Of a stretch of DNA of 64,000 nucleotides, positions 26,921-33,138 are shown piece by piece (the stretch's first letter is position 1; each line of letters opens with the position of its first letter). This DNA comes from Saccharopolyspora phatthalungensis (lineage in GTDB: Bacteria; Actinomycetota; Actinomycetes; Mycobacteriales; Pseudonocardiaceae). Under the pieces are notes generated by a model. The model had not been told where the DNA came from. It saw only the letters and a list, made by a program, of their open reading frames with translations, and did no database searches. The stretch covers positions 2,170,001-2,234,000 of the forward strand of contig NZ_JACHIW010000001.1 of assembly GCF_014203395.1 (NCBI RefSeq), read 5' to 3'. Made by a program: the position numbers and the translations under genes.

Positions 26921-27663
26921 CTACCACTTCGGCAGTTTGGCCGCGTTCCAGACCGCTTCGAAGCTTTCGGAGTAGGTCTCGAAAAGGTCGCCCGCAGACA
27001 ATCGCCTCAGGTGCAGGGCCGGGGCGTGTGGGGCCTGGAAGCCGTAGACGTGCGGGTTGACGATCATGTCGTCGTCATAGCGGTAGATCGAGTTGTACAG
27101 CGTCGTCCCGTGGCAGCGGATCTCGATCCCATCGACCGTAGAGACCGGTTTGAAGAACGCGAGGGCTTGGCGGATCTTTGCCGAGATGGTGCTCTTGCCG
27201 ATGTTCTCTTCGGCGCTGCGGCGGGTGATGGCCGCGTTCGTGGGGTCGCCGAACAGCAACCGGACGCGCGCGCCGTTGTTGGCCTTGTTGGTGAGTTTCC
27301 GCAGGATGGTGCGGTCCTCGTTGAGGAACATGCCTACGTAGACCAGGATTTCGACCTCGCTGGTGGCGCGGTCGAGGAGCTGGTTCCAGAGCTCCCGGGG
27401 AACGCCGTGACGATGCGGGTAAACCTTGACGATTTCGGATCCGCTGACTTCCGCGCTGCGTTCTGGCTCGATGGCGTCCGGCCAGAGATAGCTTTCGGAC
27501 TCGCGCACCATTGCGGCCACTGCGTGGCGGTGCTTGGGTAGGGGGTCCTGGACTTTGTGATCCAACGTTCGACCGTCTTGGGGTCGACCTTGGTCGCCTC
27601 GGCGACTTGCTCAGGCGTGATTCCGTTGCGCAGCAGGGCATCTCGTAGCCGCTCGTTCCGCAT
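26921..27663 (-). pseudogene. XRE-type HTH regulator with DUF5919/phospholipase D-like C-terminus, frameshifted
   Basis: ATG 27663, after AGGGGGCGAA, encodes MRNERLRDALLRNGITPEQVA, then VDPKTVERWITKSRTPYP, a Cro/C1-like HTH. The frame is then lost, and KHRHAVAAMVRESESYLWP continues in the next frame through EILVYVGMFLNED to the end at 26921. Restoring one C in the run near 27540 makes a single protein of about 247 aa. I recognise this two-part architecture from actinobacterial regulators next to small genes. The C-terminal part resembles a degenerate PLD fold without a clear HKD motif. Confidence 0.7.
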
Positions 27664-27672
27664 TTCGCCCCC

Positions 27673-27714
27673 TAGGGACAAGTAGGGACACCTCGGACGT
27701 TAGCAATGACGTCC
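27673..27714 (-). promoter_or_regulatory. Repeat-rich promoter region of the XRE gene
   Basis: TAGGGACA occurs twice exactly one helical turn apart (27673-27680 and 27683-27690). An inverted repeat GGACGT (27695-27700) / ACGTCC (27709-27714) lies just upstream. Both lie within 55 bp of the XRE start, where an autoregulatory operator would be. Confidence 0.45.
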
Positions 27715-27812
27715 TTAGAAGTCCCGCAGCGTGGTGCTCGTGTCCCACAATTTCGCCGAAAGTCGTGGTCAGACGTCGAGAACGGCTCGGCGCAGAGCTC
27801 AGGAGGACCACG

Positions 27813-27860
27813 ATGGCTATCCCGGACGGCTGCTGGGTCCAAATTCGCGGCGCGGGGTGA
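27813..27860 (+). CDS. Possible 15-codon leader peptide
   Basis: AGGAGG at ideal spacing precedes ATG 27813, which opens a frame of only 15 codons (MAIPDGCWVQIRGAG). The stop is 14 bases before the next small gene. So strong a ribosome-binding site on so short a frame suggests a leader peptide or translational-coupling device; alternatively it is the intact 5' end of a gene broken by a frameshift. Confidence 0.35.
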   Translation: MAIPDGCWVQIRGAG

Positions 27861-27874
27861 TAGGGAGCCGCGAG

Positions 27875-28084
27875 ATGCAAGGCATGGTGCATGTGCACGT
27901 TACGACGGAGGTCCCTATCCGGGCTCGCGCACTGGCCTTCGCCGACCGAGTTGAGATTCGGTTCGGCAAGGCGTTTCCGGTCGCGCTGTTGGTCGACCGA
28001 GATGCAGTGGACAGGCTTCGACAGGCGCTCAAGGACGGGATGGATGCGTTGGTCGCGGCCGATGAACAGCCGGGGAAGGTGTGA
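27875..28084 (+). CDS. Small hypothetical protein, 69 aa
   Basis: The start MQGMVHVHVTTEVPIRARAL has a GGGAG ribosome-binding site nine bases upstream. The protein is a compact beta-alpha unit (VEIRFGKAFPVALLVDRDAVDRLRQALKDG), not recognised. It opens a run of tightly packed small genes on one strand that diverges from the XRE-type regulator, like the regulator-plus-small-gene modules of actinobacterial accessory regions. Confidence 0.55.
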   Translation: MQGMVHVHVTTEVPIRARALAFADRVEIRFGKAFPVALLVDRDAVDRLRQALKDGMDALVAADEQPGKV

Positions 28085-28091
28085 GGCGGAT

Positions 28092-28406
28092 ATGCCGATT
28101 TTCGTCACGGTGGAGCCGGATAGTGGGACTCGCGCCGAGTGTCTGATCTATGCGACGGGGACGCCGATGTTGGCGATTCATGATCCGTCGGCGAGCGTGA
28201 TGGTCACGGTTGGGCAGTCCCCTGAATCTGCTGCGCGGGCGGCGGGGTTCGCGGCGCAGTTGGTCCGTGCTGGCCAGCAGTTCGAGCATGAGGCCCGTCG
28301 GTGCGCTGGTTTGGCTAGCGGCATCACTGCGGCTGGTTCGCTGAATACAGGACCACTTGTCTGTGAGGTCCCGGTGAGTCAGTGGCCTCGTGAGGAGCCG
28401 TCATGA
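28092..28406 (+). CDS. Small hypothetical protein, 104 aa
   Basis: ATG 28092 lies 7 bases after the previous stop, with GAGGCGGA as ribosome-binding site. The N-terminal half is beta-rich (MPIFVTVEPDSGTRAECLIY, then TPMLAIHDPSASVMVTVG); an Ala-rich helix follows (ESAARAAGFAAQLVRAGQQF). No family is recognised. Its stop overlaps the start of the next reading frame (ATGA at 28403). Confidence 0.55.
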   Translation: MPIFVTVEPDSGTRAECLIYATGTPMLAIHDPSASVMVTVGQSPESAARAAGFAAQLVRAGQQFEHEARRCAGLASGITAAGSLNTGPLVCEVPVSQWPREEPS

Positions 28407-28661
28407 CTGAACCGTTGGGGGCGGTCTTTGCCGGCTGATTTCCTGAACAGTGTTGCGTTGCCGGGCAGGCCGACGCGGTTGCTGATCGTGGATCGCACCG
28501 GGATTGAGACGCGTGTGTGGCCGCAGTTCAAAACCATTGACCTGCTCATCGACTGCCGGGCACCGATCCTCTACACGATGAGTCGGCGGAACCTGTTGCG
28601 GCTCAATGAGTCCGTCAGCGCCGCTGTCGCGGAGCTCGACGGCCAGGAATTCGGGGGTTGA
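28403..28661 (+). pseudogene. Small gene, apparently frameshifted after codon 10
   Basis: ATG 28403 overlaps the previous stop (ATGA), the normal start for a packed operon, but stops after MTEPLGAVFAG. The neighbouring frame continues with a well-formed sequence: ADFLNSVALPGRPTRLLIVD, RTGIETRVWPQFKTIDLLID, ending QEFGG at 28661. A +1-type shift near 28430 would join the halves into about 85 aa. Alternatively translation starts at TTG 28428, preceded by GGGGGCGG. The family is unknown. Confidence 0.45.
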
Positions 28662-28662
28662 C

Positions 28663-28746
28663 GTGTTCGTGAAATTCCTGCGGCGTTGGCGGAAGAACCT
28701 GGAATGGCGGCGGATGCGGCGTCGGCGAGTGCGTGTCTACCTGTAG
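28663..28746 (+). CDS. Possible 27-aa Arg-rich micropeptide
   Basis: GTG 28663 follows the previous stop with GGGGG five to six bases upstream. The product (VFVKFLRRWRKNLEWRRMR start) has about half basic residues with a few aromatics, an amphipathic-helix composition. It ends seven bases before a double hairpin. It may be a real membrane- or nucleic-acid-binding micropeptide or a chance frame. Confidence 0.3.
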   Translation: MFVKFLRRWRKNLEWRRMRRRRVRVYL

Positions 28747-28752
28747 AGGCTT

Positions 28753-28823
28753 GGTCAGCCCACGCCGATGCGGGCTGACCTCCGGTTGGCGGGGCGGTAT
28801 TCCCCCGGCCTGCCCCGCCAACC
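28753..28823. terminator. Two adjacent perfect hairpins
   Basis: Hairpin 1 has arms GGTCAGCCC (28753-28761) and GGGCTGACC (28772-28780). Hairpin 2 has arms GGTTGGCGGGGC (28784-28795) and GCCCCGCCAACC (28812-28823). Both are perfect and only three bases apart. They follow the small-gene string and could terminate it, or form a structured RNA or replication-type element. No U-run follows. Confidence 0.55.
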
Positions 28824-28844
28824 ATCCACGGACGGGATCACCAC

Positions 28845-29081
28845 GTGGGGAAGAACCAGACCACAGACTTGGGAGAATTGCGCAGGCTAGCGCTGACGAT
28901 CGCGAATCAGATGGCAGACCTCAGCGACCGTGTTTCCGGGTTGGAGACTCGGGTTCCGACTACTCGGCAGGGAACTTCGCCTTCGAGGGAGGCGACCCGC
29001 TCGGTGAGCTGCTCGACAGCGGAACTGAGCGGCTGGAACAGCCGGGCTAGATCCGCCGCAGCAGACGACAAGGCCGGATGA
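28845..29081 (+). CDS. Small hypothetical protein, 78 aa
   Basis: GTG 28845 opens a helical N-terminal half with heptad-like spacing (TTDLGELRRLALTIANQMAD, then LSDRVSGLETRV), suggesting a coiled coil. After residue 37 the composition becomes low-complexity Ser/Thr/Arg, and another frame looks more protein-like (SDYSAGNFAFEGGDPLGELL), so a frameshift near 28955 is possible. No Shine-Dalgarno is evident. Confidence 0.35.
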   Translation: MGKNQTTDLGELRRLALTIANQMADLSDRVSGLETRVPTTRQGTSPSREATRSVSCSTAELSGWNSRARSAAADDKAG

Positions 29082-29185
29082 TGATCGAGTACCGCGAAAG
29101 CCGGGCGGAACGGTCGGCGGACGAAGACGGCCTCGGCGAAGAGGGACCGGTCGGTATGTCCCGCGAGCTAACTGCACGCGCATAA
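29078..29185 (+). CDS. Possible 35-aa small protein
   Basis: Its ATG at 29078 overlaps the preceding stop (ATGA), the hallmark of coupled genes. The product is acidic and helical (IEYRESRAERSADEDGLGEE) with no known family. It is the last frame before tRNA-Gly. Confidence 0.25.
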   Translation: MMIEYRESRAERSADEDGLGEEGPVGMSRELTARA

Positions 29186-29265
29186 CACGAAGCGGGTCCG
29201 AGACATCAAAAAGGTTCCCCCGAAGATCGGGACCACCCTTGCTGACGTGCTGAAACTGTGTTGAG

Positions 29266-29336
29266 AGCGGATGACGGGAATCGAACCCGCGTTCTCAGCT
29301 TGGGAAGCTGATGTTCTACCATTGAACTACATCCGC
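29266..29336 (-). tRNA. tRNA-Gly (CCC anticodon)
   Basis: Read on the minus strand, the acceptor stem GCGGATG pairs with CATCCGC. The D-arm is GTTCAATGGTAGAAC, the anticodon loop TTCCCAA gives anticodon CCC, and the T-arm is CGGGTTCGATTCCCG. The CCA end is not encoded. It is divergent from dcd. No second copy of its 3' end is found in the island to its left, so I cannot show it served as an integration site. Confidence 0.96.
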
Positions 29337-29410
29337 AGTGCCTTTCGGCTGGATCAGCCTAACACGGTGGCGCGCGAAGATCGTTGCCGGGTTCCCGATA
29401 CGCTGTGTGT

Positions 29411-29992
29411 GTGTTGCTGAGTGACCGGGACCTGCGCAAAGAGCTCGACGAGGGCCGTCTCGAACTGGATCCGTTCGACGCCGCCATGATCCAGCCGTCG
29501 AGCATCGACGTCCGGCTGGATCGTTTCTTCCGGGTCTTTGACAACACCCGGTACACGCACATCGATCCGTCGAAGCAGCAGGACGAGCTGACATCGTTGG
29601 TGGAGACCCCCGACGATGATCCGTTCGTGCTGCATCCGGGCGAGTTCGTGCTCGGGTCGACCTTCGAGTCCGTGCGGTTGCCGGATGATCTGGCCGGCCG
29701 GTTGGAAGGCAAGTCGTCGTTGGGGCGGCTGGGGCTGTTGACGCATTCGACCGCCGGGTTCATCGATCCCGGGTTCACCGGTCACATCACCCTGGAGCTG
29801 TCCAACGTGGCCAACCTTCCGATCACCCTCTGGCCGGGGATGAAGATCGGACAGTTGTGCCTGTTCCGGCTGTCGAGTCCCGCAGACTTCCCTTACGGCT
29901 CGAAGCAGGCCGGGTCGCGGTACCAGGGGCAGCGCGGGCCGACGCCGTCGCGGGCGTACCTGAACTTCCGGCGCACCGACACCCGAAGGTGA
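29411..29992 (+). CDS. dcd: dCTP deaminase
   Basis: This 193-aa trimeric dUTPase-fold enzyme starts [20 protein letters not shown] and has [11 protein letters not shown], then [18 protein letters not shown] (catalytic Glu region) and [12 protein letters not shown]. It converts dCTP to dUTP, or directly to dUMP in the bifunctional actinobacterial type. GTG 29411 matches homologue length and is preceded by TACGCT with a six-base gap, indicating a leaderless mRNA. Confidence 0.96.
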   Translation: MLLSDRDLRKELDEGRLELDPFDAAMIQPSSIDVRLDRFFRVFDNTRYTHIDPSKQQDELTSLVETPDDDPFVLHPGEFVLGSTFESVRLPDDLAGRLEGKSSLGRLGLLTHSTAGFIDPGFTGHITLELSNVANLPITLWPGMKIGQLCLFRLSSPADFPYGSKQAGSRYQGQRGPTPSRAYLNFRRTDTRR

Positions 29993-30064
29993 CCCCGGGT
30001 ACCCAGGTTGGATGGTCGTCGGCGAGGACGCGCACCTGCCCTTCCAGTGTGGCGCGGTGGCGCT

Positions 30065-30354
30065 GGGTCTGCGAACGCTTTCGTGCTGTTCTTCGCCGCC
30101 TCGTGGGGCGTCGTGATGTGGGTGCTGCTGGGTGAGATGTTTTCGGCGCGCATCCGCGCGGCGGCGCTGGCGGTCGGGACCGCGACGAACCGGATCGCGA
30201 ACTGGCTGGGGACGGTGAGCGTCCCCAGCCTGCGGGACTGGAACCTGCCCGCGACCCATTTCGGTATGCGGCGTTCGCGTTGATCTCCCTGGGGTTTGTG
30301 GTGCGGTATCTGACGGAGACGAAGGGGCGTTCGTTGGCGGAAATGGGTCGCTGA
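30065..30354 (+). pseudogene. C-terminal remnant of an MFS sugar-porter
   Basis: One frame reads GSANAFVLFFAASWGVVMWV, then LLGEMFSARIRAAALAVGTA, the late helices of a sugar/MFS symporter. After NLPAT the match moves to another frame: YAAFALISLGFVVRYLTETK and GRSLAEMG, stop at 30354. ETKGRSLAE is the conserved tail motif of the sugar-porter family. Only about 95 of about 470 residues remain and there is one frameshift, so this is debris. Confidence 0.75.
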
Positions 30355-30446
30355 CCTGCTCTGATGCGTGAGGGGTGTCCCCTGGTGGGGGCGCCCCTCG
30401 AATTTTTCCTGGGTTCGGGGAACAACGCCGGCGCGCTGCGCGTATT

Positions 30447-30466
30447 ACGTACCGTACGGCGTACGA
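30447..30466. promoter_or_regulatory. Palindromic operator candidate before the epoxide hydrolase
   Basis: ACGTACCGTACGGCGTACGA contains three CGTAC/GTACG half-sites in alternating orientation and a perfect central CCGTACGG. It ends 10 bp before the start codon and overlaps the expected transcription start, as TetR-type operators do. No regulator is adjacent. Confidence 0.4.
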
Positions 30467-30476
30467 AGGAGCGCGC

Positions 30477-31445
30477 ATGGCCTCTCGTGACATCACCCCG
30501 TTCCGCCTCGACATCCCGCAGCAGGACCTGGATGACCTCCGGGAGCGGCTGGTCCGGGCCCGCTGGACCGACGAGGTGCCCGGGCTGGGCTGGAGTTACG
30601 GCCCGCCGCTGGGCGATATGCGGGAGCTGGCGGAGTACTGGCACAGCGACTACGACTGGCGCGTGCAGGAGGCGCGACTGAACGAATTCCCGCAGTACAC
30701 CACCGAGATCGACGGCGAGAACATCCACTTCCTGCACGTCCGTTCGCCGCAGCCGGAAGCGCTACCGCTGATCCTCACGCACGGCTGGCCGAGTTCGGTC
30801 GCCGAGTATCTGGACGTCATCCGGCCGCTGACCGCACCGGACGGCCAAGAGCAGGCGTTCCACGTGGTCATCCCGTCGTTGCCGGGTTACGGCCTGTCCG
30901 GGCCGACCCGCTCCGTCGGTTGGGGCGCGAACCGGGTCGCGCGGGCCTGGGCTGAGCTGATGAGTCGGCTCGGGTACGAGCGGTACGGCGTGCAGGGCGG
31001 GGACTGGGGGACGTGGATCTCCCGCGAGCTGGCGATCATCGCGCCGGACAACGTGATCGGCCTGCACACCAACGGGATGATCACGTTCCCGTCGGGCGAC
31101 CCGGACGAGATGGCCGGGCTCACCGAGGTTGATCACGCGCGGATGGGCGCGTGGCAGCGCTACACCGACGAGCTGTACGGCTACAAGCTGATCCAGTCCA
31201 CGAAGCCGCAGGCGTTGGCGTATTCGCTGGCGGACTCGCCGATTGGCCTGCTGGCGTGGATCGTCGGTGTGCTCAGCGAATGGACCGACTGCGAGGGCAC
31301 GCCGGAAGACGCGACCGATCCGTGCCGTTCTGCAACTGCGCGAAATCGCCGTCCGTCCACCCAGATGCGGTGGCGGTGCGGGATTCCAAGGATCGCGACG
31401 GGCCGGTGTTGGCGTTTCCGGCCGCTTCCTGGGGGGCTTTCCTGA
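30477..31445 (+). pseudogene. Epoxide hydrolase, 3' part replaced
   Basis: ATG 30477 after AAGGAG encodes MASRDITPFRLDIPQQDLDD, the epoxide-hydrolase N-terminal domain. The alpha/beta-hydrolase core follows (LILTHGWPSSVAEY, oxyanion HGWP; GVQGGDWGTWISREL with the nucleophile Asp). The match ends abruptly at DCEGTPEDATDP (about 31320); the remaining codons are unrelated. The final about 100 residues, including the catalytic His (usually in GGHFAALE), are missing, so the enzyme should be inactive. The break abuts a DUF397 fragment, indicating a deletion or recombination scar. Confidence 0.8.
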
Positions 31446-32634
31446 TCCTGTTAGCCGACCGTTGAGCTTGCAGATTCGGCGATAGGACGAAGCCTTTCCG
31501 CATGGCCGTCACATCCCCGGGCCGGGTGTGGGGCGGCGGGGGCTTGCGGTGCGGGGGCAGGGCCGGTGCCGGCGTGGGGCCGGGGGTCAGAGTTCGGGCC
31601 GGGGCGGGGAGTTGGGAGATCATGCCGCTGGGCGGCTCGCTCTGGGCCAGCCCGAACGCGATGGCGATTGCCAGGGCTAGGACGCTGAGCATCAGAAGCA
31701 GCCAGTGCCTAGCCCTAGGGAACGCGATGCCGGTCACCAGGCCCAGGGAGCTGAGCATCACAAGCCAGGCCCGGACGGTCGAACCTCCGGTGCCGGGTTG
31801 CGCGAGTTTGTGATCTGCGCGGGATTCCCAGCTCGCCGGTTCTTCGCCGTATGCCTGGATCAGTTCGGCCGTCAGTGCCGGGCCCAGTGCGAGCGGCGCG
31901 ATGAACGCCCGGAGACAGCTGTTGATCTCGACTATCTCGCTTGCTACCGCGCGGCACTGATCGCACCTGTCGAGGTGGGTTTCGACCAGGATCCGGTCCC
32001 GCTTCGACAACGCATTCCTGGCCCAGTTACCCAGCCGGGAGGTCGCGGCCCGGCATCGCTCGTCGGACACCTCGGCCAGGTGGGCGTTCAGGTACTCCAT
32101 GCGCAGACCTGCCCGAGCGCGGTAGGAGAGCGCGGCCACGGCGTTCGGCGTCAGCCCAAGCAGTGGAGCGGTTTCGGCGGCCGTTCGTCCCTGTATCTGG
32201 GTGAGCCAGAGAACTTTCCGCCAGTTCTCCGGGAGGCGGGCGAAGGCTTTCGCGGCGAGCGTGCGCTCGGCCGCATCCACTGCGGCGTCCTCGACGGGGG
32301 CCGTTGGCTCGCGGGCCGGCACCAGTTGGACGTCTTCGACCAACTGGACTTTGCGCGCGGCTTTCGTGCGGTCGTAGGCGGTGTGCCGCAGCGCAGTCAG
32401 GAGGTATGCGCGAAACGCCCTCGTGGGGCCTCGGCCGTCGAGCAAGGTGTCGAGCACTTTGGCGAACGTCTCGGAGACAAGGTCGTCGGCTTCGGCTCCG
32501 GAACGGCAGAGCTGGCGGGCCAAGTTGTACGCGGCGGGGACGTGTCGCTCGTAGAGCTGCCCGTAGGCCGCTATCTCCCCGGCGCGAACCAGTTCGATCA
32601 GTTCGACATCGCTGAGCTCGGGCGTCTCGGTCAT
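31273..32634 (-). CDS. ECF-type sigma factor fused to a zinc anti-sigma domain and membrane helices
   Basis: ATG 32634 after GGAGGAACG starts MTETPELSDVELIELVRAGE. Region sigma-2 (AYGQLYERHVPAAYNLARQL, ADDLVSETFAKVLD) and sigma-4 (LPENWRKVLWLTQIQGRTAA) fill residues 1-190. A zinc anti-sigma motif (H-LDRC-DQC, about 225-232) and two hydrophobic helices (near 290 and 310) follow, then a Pro-rich tail. The protein could therefore be a self-inhibited, membrane-tethered sigma factor. The last about 60 codons run antisense through the epoxide-hydrolase/DUF397 debris, so the native C-terminus was probably lost and replaced by read-on sequence. Confidence 0.82.
   Translation of the reverse strand: MTETPELSDVELIELVRAGEIAAYGQLYERHVPAAYNLARQLCRSGAEADDLVSETFAKVLDTLLDGRGPTRAFRAYLLTALRHTAYDRTKAARKVQLVEDVQLVPAREPTAPVEDAAVDAAERTLAAKAFARLPENWRKVLWLTQIQGRTAAETAPLLGLTPNAVAALSYRARAGLRMEYLNAHLAEVSDERCRAATSRLGNWARNALSKRDRILVETHLDRCDQCRAVASEIVEINSCLRAFIAPLALGPALTAELIQAYGEEPASWESRADHKLAQPGTGGSTVRAWLVMLSSLGLVTGIAFPRARHWLLLMLSVLALAIAIAFGLAQSEPPSGMISQLPAPARTLTPGPTPAPALPPHRKPPPPHTRPGDVTAMRKGFVLSPNLQAQRSANRIRKAPQEAAGNANTGPSRSLESRTATASGWTDGDFAQLQNGTDRSRLPACPRSRSIR
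31330..31465 (+). pseudogene. DUF397-domain fragment
   Basis: DAVAVRDSKDRDGPVLAFPA followed by SWGAFLILLADR and a stop at 31465 is the C-terminal half of a DUF397 protein, normally about 65-85 aa and paired with an XRE regulator. The preceding strand REIAVRP lies in another frame, so the fragment is also frameshifted. It is joined to the truncated epoxide hydrolase. Confidence 0.65.
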
Positions 32635-32792
32635 CGTTCCTCCGCGCATCCGGTTCGCCGATGACTACCGGGACTGGCTCGGGGCCGGGGTATGACGCCG
32701 GAACGAGAAATCTTCGCGGAGTCCGTCATCGCCGATATCGCGGCCCGTCTGCTGTGCATGAACGGATTCACTGCGGCGCGCGGGCGGGTGTG

Positions 32793-33131
32793 ATGGAACG
32801 GCTGCACACCTTGGCACTGATCGTCTTGGTGCTCGGTTTCCTGAGCCGGTTCCTGCTGTTCGGGGTGAGTCTGCTGGCGCACCACCGGTGGCGGATCCCG
32901 ATCAAGGACATCGAGCGCCTGATCCGGGCCTGCTATCCCCGACGACCGCGGCCGGGCCAGGACGATCCCGCTGATATCTCTAGGGCCAGCGGCGTGGCCG
33001 TCGAACTCAGGCCGGGCTGTCGACCGGTGCAGGATCCGAAGATTGACCTACTACGCGGCACGCCCCCGGCGAAGCACGAGGGGCACCCTGCGCCAAGCGA
33101 CTTGGCCCAGGGTGCCCCTCGTCTCGAATGA
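32793..33131 (+). CDS. Small membrane protein, questionable 3' end
   Basis: From ATG 32793 the first 50 residues are convincing: MERLHTLALIVLVLGFLSRF then LLFGVSLLAHHRWRIPIKDI, one or two membrane helices followed by a basic stretch. The frame then continues through a 15-bp-stem hairpin to 33131, which is atypical for a real C-terminus, so the gene may be frameshifted or end earlier. No family is recognised. It diverges from the sigma-factor gene. Confidence 0.4.
   Translation: MERLHTLALIVLVLGFLSRFLLFGVSLLAHHRWRIPIKDIERLIRACYPRRPRPGQDDPADISRASGVAVELRPGCRPVQDPKIDLLRGTPPAKHEGHPAPSDLAQGAPRLE
33076..33122. terminator. Strong bidirectional terminator hairpin
   Basis: The arms ACGAGGGGCACCCTG (33076-33090) and CAGGGTGCCCCTCGT (33108-33122) pair over 15 bases without mismatch, and an inner CCAAG/CTTGG adds five more pairs. 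It lies between converging transcription units, 17 bp beyond the stop of the EtfD-like gene. Confidence 0.85.
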
Positions 33132-33138
33132 CGCCCCG

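Noticed and set aside
29266..29336. tRNA-Gly as the proven attachment site of an integrated element
   Set aside because: No second copy of the tRNA 3' end and no integrase gene are found in the window.
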